Source: a virus. From it: DNA of 64,000 bases. The stretch is taken from positions 1 to 64,000 of IMG/VR virus record IMGVR_UViG_3300048833_000100; one strand, 5' to 3'. Made by a program: the position numbers and the translations under genes. How positions within the stretch are numbered: position 1 is the first letter of the stretch; every line of letters starts with the position of its first letter. Positions 58,546 to 64,000 of this stretch are shown one piece after another. The notes beneath the pieces were generated by a model that was not told the origin of the DNA, searched no databases, and was given only the letters and a program-made list of their open reading frames with translations.

Positions 58546-59900
58546 ACCCAGACTCCTTGCACTGTATGCTGTCTCCAGCTTCCTTCAACCTGCCGCATGG
58601 CCCAAAACCCTTCTACGCTGTGTTCTGCCCAGAACCCAGTCACTTCGATTTGCTTGGATGTATCCCGCTGATCCGTGGCAATGCCGGAGATCGAGATCGT
58701 CCCTTCGACAGTCCCGATCACCCGGATCCTGCCCAGGGCCTCCCCGGTAATTCCGATGGTTCCAGAGATTTCTCCAGACACCTCGGCCGCGGTCCCTGCA
58801 CCGAAAGCCTCACCTGTGAGCCCGATCGAACCATTGACCGTTCCCAGGACCCGGACAGAGCCAAGCCCCGAGCCAGAGATCCCGATAGTTCCTGATACTG
58901 TCCCAACATCCCGGACAGATCCTAGACCCGAACCAGTGATCCCAATGGTTCCAGATACCGTCCCGACATCACGCACAGAGCCTGTGGCAGAGCCAGTCAG
59001 GCCGATACTGCCAGACACCGAGCCAATGTCTCGCACGGTCCCCGCAGCAGAGCCGCTCAGACCAATTGTGCCGGCCACCGAACCAGACACCTTCGCAGAC
59101 CCCGTGGCAGCCCCGGAGAGGCTGATGGTCCCTGTGACCGTCCCGATGCTCCGCACTGACCCGGAAGCCGCTCCCGTGAGCCCTATGGTTCCGGCCACGC
59201 TGCCTGTGCTGCGAACAGTCCCCGCCGCAGAGCCGGTGAGGGAGATGGTTCCCGAAACCGTGCCCTCGACCCCGGAGCTCTCTCCAGGCTCCATGTGGTA
59301 GCTGTCCGGGGTCACCCCACCAATCGCCGGATTGGCATTGAGATCCCGCATCCCCTCACTGCCATTGAAGAGATCGGCAAACATCGTTGCCGGATCCATG
59401 GCAGTGTCATTCGACCACCAGTAACCTTGGGTCTCCCCAGGGATCACATAGGTGCCGGTGCGGTCCCCCATGAAATAGGCTTTGGCAAGGCTGACATCTG
59501 AGACAGCATCATCAGATGTCATCACCAGCACACCGTTGTGCCAAAGCTCTCCGTAGATCCCGCCGCCAAGTCCAGCAGCATTGAACCTTAGGACGAAGTT
59601 GTTGGTCCCGCCTGGGAAAGCCAGGTGGGCTGTGGGTCCGACAAAATCAAAGACTACCGGAGCCCAACCGGATGAGTAAAAACTGGCCGCGATGCTGCGA
59701 CCAGACTCATCGTTGTGACCGTTGATGAAGACACTGGAGAACATATCCGTGTCGATCATCTTGGCCGTCGAGGGAGCATCCAGCTGCCCCGCTGCATAGC
59801 GATAGGACCATGCAAAAGTGCAGGCCGCAAAACCCCAAGGCGGCCCATCCGGCACAGCCAGGATGGGCGCTACGGGAGAGAACCAAGACGCTGCAGGCAT
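58542..59900 (-). CDS. Repeat-rich fibre-like protein, 452 aa
   Basis: Residues 1-210 form a globular beta-rich domain (MPAASWFSPVAPILAVPDGP, later FVGPTAHLAFPGGTNNFVLR) resembling laminin-G/sialidase-type carbohydrate-binding folds. From about residue 213 to 425 there are about ten tandem repeats of roughly 20 residues with the pattern GTI-(L/I)-(T/S)-G-x-x-x-GSVR. The last 40 residues carry four short aromatic repeats (EVTGFW, VEGFW, VEGSW, VQGVW). It is probably a surface-exposed adhesin or fibre on the particle. It runs opposite to the early genes around it. Confidence 0.75.
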   Translation of the reverse strand: MPAASWFSPVAPILAVPDGPPWGFAACTFAWSYRYAAGQLDAPSTAKMIDTDMFSSVFINGHNDESGRSIAASFYSSGWAPVVFDFVGPTAHLAFPGGTNNFVLRFNAAGLGGGIYGELWHNGVLVMTSDDAVSDVSLAKAYFMGDRTGTYVIPGETQGYWWSNDTAMDPATMFADLFNGSEGMRDLNANPAIGGVTPDSYHMEPGESSGVEGTVSGTISLTGSAAGTVRSTGSVAGTIGLTGAASGSVRSIGTVTGTISLSGAATGSAKVSGSVAGTIGLSGSAAGTVRDIGSVSGSIGLTGSATGSVRDVGTVSGTIGITGSGLGSVRDVGTVSGTIGISGSGLGSVRVLGTVNGSIGLTGEAFGAGTAAEVSGEISGTIGITGEALGRIRVIGTVEGTISISGIATDQRDTSKQIEVTGFWAEHSVEGFWAMRQVEGSWRQHTVQGVWV

Positions 59901-59920
59901 GTGCTACCCCTGAGGTGATA

Positions 59921-59941
59921 TGGGCCGGATCATCCGGCCCA
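59921..59941 (-). terminator. Hairpin with 3-nt loop between cassette genes
   Basis: TGGGCCGGA pairs perfectly with TCCGGCCCA around TCA. It lies in the 47-base gap before the repeat protein and could attenuate transcription or act as a hairpin promoter. Confidence 0.55.
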
Positions 59942-59947
59942 TTGGCT

Positions 59948-60355
59948 TCAGGCGTTGCCTGCGTTCAGGTTGAACGCCGTGATGTCCAGCACCACACCTG
60001 CAGCCAGAGCCACAGCACCAAGCTGCATGTCACCACCGGCACCCGTGAGACTCACCGTGCCCTGGCAGTGACAGGTCGTGCCCGTGCTGTCATAGATCCT
60101 GAAGTGAGCGGCCGTGCCAGCAGCATCCGCTGCGGGATCCGTCCAGAGACCGGCCAGGGCCTTGGCACCGTTCGCTGCAGCTGCCATCCAGTCAGCGGGC
60201 AGGGCCAGCGTTGCCAGCACCGTCCCGGTATCAGCTGCGGCGCAGTTGGCGGGCACAGCACCCGTGCGGATCCGCATGATCGGGCTTGCCCCGATTTCCG
60301 TCTCGGTGGCGTTCAGCCAGGCGTTACGCACCGGCACGGAGAATTGAAGAGCCAT
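59948..60355 (-). CDS. Fibre cassette protein, 135 aa
   Basis: First gene of the cassette. The N-terminal half (MALQFSVPVRNAWLNATETE) and the pattern GTAAHFRIYDSTGTTCHCQG, GDMQLGAVALAAGVVLDITA match a family of small proteins that commonly sits beside fibre genes in phages; no function is proven. Ala-rich, beta-structured. Its start is 57 bases from a rightward CACACC copy. Confidence 0.7.
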   Translation of the reverse strand: MALQFSVPVRNAWLNATETEIGASPIMRIRTGAVPANCAAADTGTVLATLALPADWMAAAANGAKALAGLWTDPAADAAGTAAHFRIYDSTGTTCHCQGTVSLTGAGGDMQLGAVALAAGVVLDITAFNLNAGNA

Positions 60356-60411
60356 TGGTCACCCCTTGAAGATGGAGGAGGTCGTCGACCTCCCAGTCAA
60401 ATTATATCACT

Positions 60412-60434
60412 TTACACCAAACCACACCAAACCG
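60412..60434 (+). repeat. CACACC intergenic motif, copy 16
   Basis: TTACACCAAACCACACCAAACC in the divergent gap between the fibre cassette and the rightward gene at 60521. Confidence 0.65.
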
Positions 60435-60488
60435 AAATCCGTGGATCCCCCTGAACCATCTGGACAGGGGATCTGGTCCGTGGGTAAA

Positions 60489-60505
60489 TCACACCACACC
60501 AAACC
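60489..60505 (+). repeat. CACACC intergenic motif, copy 17
   Basis: TCACACCACACCAAACC, 16 bases before the ATG at 60521, the only gene preceded by two copies. Confidence 0.7.
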
Positions 60506-60520
60506 GTCAGGACTTGAGCC

Positions 60521-60748
60521 ATGAAGGACACTGTCTCTGAAGCCCCGGTCACCCCGAGCCGGGGACACAACTCCCCCTACGATCGCGGCCGGGCCGACAG
60601 CTACTACAGCCGTCCTCCTGAACCCAACAAGCGCACAGGCCATCTGGGCGTCAATCGGATCACCGATCTGACCCCGGAGGAAACCCAGGAATACTACGCC
60701 GGGTATGACTGGAATGAGCAATACGGCGAGAAAAAAGACTGGAGATAA
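60521..60748 (+). CDS. Hypothetical protein, 75 aa
   Basis: Small protein with many Tyr, Arg and Asp (RGHNSPYDRGRADSYYSRPP), a composition seen in disordered or host-directed phage proteins. The end (EYYAGYDWNEQYGEKKDWR) has repeated YxxxY pairs. The stop precedes the next GTG by four bases. Unknown function. Confidence 0.6.
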   Translation: MKDTVSEAPVTPSRGHNSPYDRGRADSYYSRPPEPNKRTGHLGVNRITDLTPEETQEYYAGYDWNEQYGEKKDWR

Positions 60749-60752
60749 CACC

Positions 60753-61106
60753 GTGAGAACCTATGCCGACCGTCAGAAAGACGTGGGGCAGGGCCGCTAT
60801 GCCCTGTCTTCCGATACCCGTGACTTTGATCCGACCACTCTCGAGGGAGCCAAGGCGATCCTCTCTGTGGCCGGCGCCAAGAAGGCCGCCAAGTTCGCCC
60901 TGAATGACCTCTGGAAGCAGGCACAGGAGCCGGGGCAGGGCTACCTACCCACCGCCCGGATCAACGCTCCCTTGCGTGTCCTGCAGGCCCTGGAGACCCT
61001 TGGCATGATCGAGAAAGCGCAGGATGATCGGGGCAGGGCTTTCCGATACCGGCTCTCCCCGACTGGCTTGCGCCAAGCCAAGAAGAAGGCGGGCCTCGTC
61101 GCATGA
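60753..61106 (+). CDS. Winged-helix DNA-binding protein, 117 aa
   Basis: The second half (PTARINAPLRVLQALETLGM followed by IEKAQDDRGRAFRYRLSPTG) has the spacing of a winged helix-turn-helix with a beta wing, suggesting a DNA-binding regulator. I take the GTG at 60753 with CTGGAG upstream; an in-frame ATG 39 bases earlier is the alternative. The stop overlaps the next start. Confidence 0.65.
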   Translation: MRTYADRQKDVGQGRYALSSDTRDFDPTTLEGAKAILSVAGAKKAAKFALNDLWKQAQEPGQGYLPTARINAPLRVLQALETLGMIEKAQDDRGRAFRYRLSPTGLRQAKKKAGLVA

Positions 61107-61672
61107 CAAGGAACCCCGTCAAATACAGGGACATCACCATTCGCGGTGTGACCTACCCCGACGCCTCCGCTGCCGCTGCGGCGATCGGGGTAACCCGATC
61201 CACCATCGGCCGAGCCATCCGCTTGGGCAAACTGGACACAGTCGGACTGGGGGTCGGATCCAACAATATCTGTCCTGTCGTCATCCGTGGGGTCTACTAC
61301 CCGACCCAGATGGCGGCAGCTGAAGCCCTCGGCGTCCGGGCGGATGTCGTCTGTAAGGCCCTGAACAGGGGAACCATCGACAACGTGGGCCTCGGCTCAG
61401 GGAACTGGCTCCGGGAAGTGGATGCTCCCCGAAACCCGATCACCCTGCTCGGGGTCACCTTCCCCTCCATGGCTGCTGCATCCCGGCTCCTGGGCTTCAC
61501 GGACAAGCATGTCCATCGGGTTCTCAAATCCGGTGGCAAGAAGGCCAAAGCCCGCCTTATGGAGGCCGTCTGTGCCTACCGGGATGCCCAACATATCGCC
61601 CGGATGGACGCTATGCGCGCCAGAGAAGGGCGGGCACAGGTCACCCACCACCGGATGTCCGAAGCCGCCTGA
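61103..61672 (+). CDS. Protein of three tandem NUMOD1-like DNA-binding repeats
   Basis: 189 residues. Three copies of a NUMOD1-like unit are visible: VTYPDASAAAAAIGVTRSTI, then VYYPTQMAAAEALGVRADVV, then VTFPSMAAASRLLGFTDKHV, each followed by a short basic helix. These units normally form the DNA-binding end of HNH/GIY homing endonucleases, but no nuclease motif is present here. It could be a DNA-binding regulator made from homing endonuclease modules or the remains of one. It starts at ATGA with the previous stop. Confidence 0.75.
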   Translation: MTRNPVKYRDITIRGVTYPDASAAAAAIGVTRSTIGRAIRLGKLDTVGLGVGSNNICPVVIRGVYYPTQMAAAEALGVRADVVCKALNRGTIDNVGLGSGNWLREVDAPRNPITLLGVTFPSMAAASRLLGFTDKHVHRVLKSGGKKAKARLMEAVCAYRDAQHIARMDAMRAREGRAQVTHHRMSEAA

Positions 61673-61699
61673 ACCACCCCACCCGCGCATCCCAACAGC

Positions 61700-61730
61700 A
61701 CCACGATCGCCCTTGCGGTCGTGGTTTTTT
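61700..61730 (+). terminator. Strong terminator
   Basis: ACCACGATCG (61700-61709) pairs with CGGTCGTGGT (61716-61725), including one G-U, around CCCTTG, followed by six T. Confidence 0.88.
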
Positions 61731-61763
61731 GGGTTTGTGCCCTGATCAGATTTGGAGACTTCC

Positions 61764-62813
61764 ATGACCATGTTTACCATGACCCCGAAAGAGGTCAGGG
61801 CCGCCATCCTCGAGTGCTTCGAGGCCCGACTGGTGCCCTTCATCCAGTCGAGCCCCGGCATCGGCAAGAGCGCCATTGTGGCCTCGATCGCCAAGGAGTT
61901 CGATCTCGAGCTCATCGACCTTCGCCTGAGCCAGTGCGCCCCGGAAGACCTCATGGGTCTGCCCATGCGCTTGGGCGAGGGCACCGAGATGAAGGCTGCC
62001 TTTGCCCCCTTTGCCATGTTCCCCGTCGTCGGGGACAAGCTACCCAAGGGCAAGAACGGCTGGCTGCTCTTCCTCGACGAGTTCAACTCGGGAACCAAGA
62101 TGGTTCAGGCAGCTGCCTACAAGCTGGTGCTCGATCGCATGGTTGGCCAGTTCCGGCTGCATGACGATGTCTATGTCGTGGCGGCTGGTAACCTGGCCTC
62201 TGACCGCGCCATCGTGAACAGCCTCTCGACCGCCATGCAATCCCGCCTGGTTCACATCGAGATGGAGCTGCATCACGGTGAGTTCATGGACTTCGCCACG
62301 GCCGCACAATGGGATCCTCGCATCCTGGCCTTCTTGGAGTTCCAGCCGGGCAAGTTGCACAACTTCAAGCCCGACCACACCGATCGGACCTTTGCCTGCC
62401 CGCGGACCTGGGACTTCGTCAACCGGCTCATCAACGGCAAGCCCAAGATGAACAAGCCGCTGCTGGCGGGTGTCATTGGAGAAGGTGTAGCTGTCGAGTT
62501 CTGCACCTATGCTGAGATCTTCGCACAGCTGCCGAGCTACACCGTCATCTGCTCGGACCCCGACAACACTCCGATTCCGCGGGATCCGGGACCGCTCTAT
62601 GCGACCATCACCATGATGGGCGACAAGTTCTCGCGGGCGACCTTCAAGGACGCAGCCAAATATGCAGACCGTCTGCCGCCCGAGTTCCAGGTGCTCTACC
62701 TGAAATCGGTAAAACGGCGGGAGCCCTCCTTCGTCCGGGACCAGGAGTTCGTCCGGCGCAGCAAGCGTCTGGTGACCTTCATGGCTGAAGATGACATGGC
62801 GATGGTCGCATGA
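61764..62813 (+). CDS. MoxR-type AAA+ ATPase (N4 gp24-like)
   Basis: 349 residues. Walker A is SSPGIGKSA with Lys35, Walker B is WLLFLDEFNSG with Asp105-Glu106, and VVAAGNLASDRAIV follows as the sensor 1 region, the arrangement of MoxR-family AAA+ chaperones. N4 carries such an ATPase paired with a VWA-type protein; here the partner is the metallopeptidase-like gene at 63449. Together they probably remodel or activate a target complex early in infection. TTTGGAG precedes the ATG at 61764. Confidence 0.85.
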   Translation: MTMFTMTPKEVRAAILECFEARLVPFIQSSPGIGKSAIVASIAKEFDLELIDLRLSQCAPEDLMGLPMRLGEGTEMKAAFAPFAMFPVVGDKLPKGKNGWLLFLDEFNSGTKMVQAAAYKLVLDRMVGQFRLHDDVYVVAAGNLASDRAIVNSLSTAMQSRLVHIEMELHHGEFMDFATAAQWDPRILAFLEFQPGKLHNFKPDHTDRTFACPRTWDFVNRLINGKPKMNKPLLAGVIGEGVAVEFCTYAEIFAQLPSYTVICSDPDNTPIPRDPGPLYATITMMGDKFSRATFKDAAKYADRLPPEFQVLYLKSVKRREPSFVRDQEFVRRSKRLVTFMAEDDMAMVA

Positions 62814-63007
62814 CGAGCACACCCCAACCCACCACAGACCGGGTGAAGTTCGTCTGCCCGGTCTGCAAGTCTGACCGGATCCTACGGGATGCCTATGCGT
62901 CGTGGAACCAGGACACCCAGGAATGGGAGCTCCACGATGTCTACGACTACACCACCTGCCAGGACTGTGATGCTGGCAGCAATCATCGGGACGAGATCCC
63001 GATCTGA
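62810..63007 (+). CDS. Zinc-ribbon protein, 65 aa
   Basis: Two CxxC pairs (CPVCKSDRIL and CQDCDAG) enclose a Trp/Asp-rich strand pair (YASWNQDTQEWELHDVYDYT). It starts inside the stop of the ATPase gene. Such small ribbons often bind nucleic acid or partner proteins. Its translational coupling to the ATPase suggests a shared role. Confidence 0.7.
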   Translation: MTSTPQPTTDRVKFVCPVCKSDRILRDAYASWNQDTQEWELHDVYDYTTCQDCDAGSNHRDEIPI

Positions 63008-63289
63008 ACGAGATCCTTCCCCGATCAGGGGGAGGGGAGTCGGAAGGACCTCAACAGGGCTTCATACCTTCCGGCTCCACAGGTCCCGTCCCAGGGTGCT
63101 GACTTACCTGGGATGGGCTTGGTCGGCGGCATGCCCCCATGCCGTCGGCGTGGCTGTGTCAGCAGCTGCCAGGAGATGACCGCCTATCAAGCGGTGGCGT
63201 ATGACAGGGAATGAAGGGATTAGCCCCACTGGCTCCAAGAGCTATCGCCCAGCCGAACATCAGGATGTGTCCTGAGCATCTCCTACCCC
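63008..63289 (+). other. Structured non-coding region upstream of the tRNA-like gene
   Basis: 282 bases with no credible gene. Two hairpins stand out: CCCGTCCCAGG (63085-63095) pairs with CCTGGGATGGG (63107-63117), 11 bp with one G-U; and CGGCATG (63127-63133) pairs with CATGCCG (63138-63144) around CCCC. It may encode a small RNA or the leader of the tRNA-like transcript. Confidence 0.5.
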
Positions 63290-63380
63290 GAGGGTGTGGC
63301 GGAATTGGTAGACGCGGCGCTTATAGGGGCTCCAGAACCCGAACGTGCCGGAATTGTGGGTTCGACTCCCACCACCCTCA
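63290..63380 (+). tRNA. tRNA-Leu-like gene with aberrant anticodon arm
   Basis: The acceptor stem GAGGGTG (63290-63296) pairs perfectly with CACCCTC (63373-63379). The T arm is GTGGG-TTCGACT-CCCAC (63356-63372). The D arm GCG-GAATTGGTAGA-CGC (63299-63315) is typical of leucine tRNAs. No normal 5+7+5 anticodon arm can be drawn. The only good pairing there is GGCGC (63316-63320) with GTGCC (63345-63349), enclosing 24 bases. The anticodon therefore cannot be assigned. A discriminator A and CC follow. It may be a degenerate tRNA, a tRNA with an insertion, or a tRNA mimic. Confidence 0.65.
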
Positions 63381-63448
63381 CCTACCACGCAGTTCCCGGT
63401 CTGCGTCATCAAAACCGGGACCCCATTCCCTGAACCATGGAGCTCCCC

Positions 63449-64000
63449 ATGCGAGACCTGTCTCAGGTCGTCGTGCCCGATCAGGCCACGCTCGACACCC
63501 TGCTGTCCAAAGCCAAGCTCCAGTTCTTCGCAGCCAAGCGCAAGGGCGTCGGCTTCCTTGGCTCCCTGCTGTGTGATCACACATATATCTGGGACGACTC
63601 CCCGAATTGTCCCACCGCCTGGTGCGATGGCAAGACCATCTGCTTCAACCCGCGGTTCTTTGTGAGCCTGGCTCAGGAGCAGCGTGTGACCCTCCTGGTC
63701 CATGAGCTCTGGCACACCGGCTATGACCACATGGACCGGATCGGCAACCGAGATCCCGAGACCTGGAACGAGGCTGCCGACTACGTCATCAACAACCTGA
63801 TGGACACCTGGGGCTACAACTTCACAGGCATGGACCCCCTGCTCGACCATCAATATGACAACATGACCACTGAACAGGTCTATGAGATCCTGATCAAGCA
63901 GCCCCGCAATCCCAACCGGGCGACAGACCCAAGTCCCCTTGGGAATGATGTCCGCCCATCCCCGTCCCGCGCTGACCAACAAGCCATCAAGGAGAAGATC
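63449..64000 (+). CDS. Metallopeptidase-like / VWA partner protein (N4 gp25-like), cut by window end
   Basis: 184 codons visible, open at the window end. The zincin motif His85-Glu-Leu-Trp-His89 (LLVHELWHTGYDHMDRIG), followed by WNEAADYVINNLM, matches the N-terminal putative metallopeptidase domain that precedes a VWA domain in partners of MoxR ATPases. The VWA part would lie beyond the edge. ATG 63449 with GGAG at 63439-63442 is chosen; ATG 63437 in the same frame is possible. It pairs with the ATPase at 61764. Confidence 0.82.
   Translation, partial: MRDLSQVVVPDQATLDTLLSKAKLQFFAAKRKGVGFLGSLLCDHTYIWDDSPNCPTAWCDGKTICFNPRFFVSLAQEQRVTLLVHELWHTGYDHMDRIGNRDPETWNEAADYVINNLMDTWGYNFTGMDPLLDHQYDNMTTEQVYEILIKQPRNPNRATDPSPLGNDVRPSPSRADQQAIKEKI

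Noticed and set aside
372-60505. The CACACC repeats as a CRISPR array
   Set aside because: Copies are kilobases apart at gene boundaries, with no regular spacers and no cas genes.

Overview
The window is most of the genome of a lytic N4-like podovirus (family Schitoviridae). The diagnosis rests on three hallmarks seen in the translations: a giant leftward protein of about 3,700 residues carrying the single-subunit RNA polymerase motifs in the order and spacing of the N4 virion RNA polymerase; a two-gene RNAP1/RNAP2 polymerase; and a leftward late block whose order (virion RNAP, internal proteins, major capsid, portal, large terminase) matches N4. The DNA is GC-rich. An alphaproteobacterial (Rhodobacterales-type) host is a guess from general resemblance to roseophages, not something the sequence proves.

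Layout. (1) 1-11.4 kb, rightward replication block: the C-terminal part of a family A DNA polymerase split off behind an HNH homing endonuclease, a run of small unknown genes, an acyl carrier protein, a PD-(D/E)XK nuclease, a primase/helicase, a RecA-like ATPase, a single-stranded DNA-binding protein and a RuvC-like resolvase. (2) 11.4-45.5 kb, leftward virion block: virion RNAP, ejected/internal proteins, capsid, scaffold-like protein, portal, lysis genes (transglycosylase-like, holin-like, GH19 endolysin), tail fibre and its chaperone, adaptor, terminase. (3) 45.5-58.2 kb, rightward early block: many small genes, RNAP1 and RNAP2, and a tightly overlapping run of accessory genes. (4) 58.2-60.4 kb: a leftward three-gene fibre-like cassette inserted among the early genes. 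(5) 60.4-64 kb: rightward DNA-binding proteins, a MoxR-type ATPase, a tRNA-like gene and a metallopeptidase-like protein cut by the window end.

How it fits together: by analogy with N4, the injected virion RNAP transcribes the early block, probably from hairpin promoters; RNAP1/RNAP2 then transcribe the replication block; and host polymerase assisted by the SSB transcribes the late block. Two sequence signals look regulatory: a family of five compensated hairpins with a TGNR tetraloop in the early block, and a CACACC-rich intergenic motif repeated at about 17 gene boundaries across the window.

The most unusual observation is in the DNA polymerase. Directly downstream of the HNH gene, the C-terminal polymerase fragment starts with its own GTG and Shine-Dalgarno. 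After exactly 46 codons it is interrupted, inside conserved motif B, by a 45-nt in-frame segment with two stop codons and a long hairpin capped by UUCG. This closely parallels the phage T4 gene 60 translational bypass and its neighbouring homing endonuclease. A second HNH gene sits behind RNAP1, followed by a displaced duplicate of the RNAP1 C-terminus.
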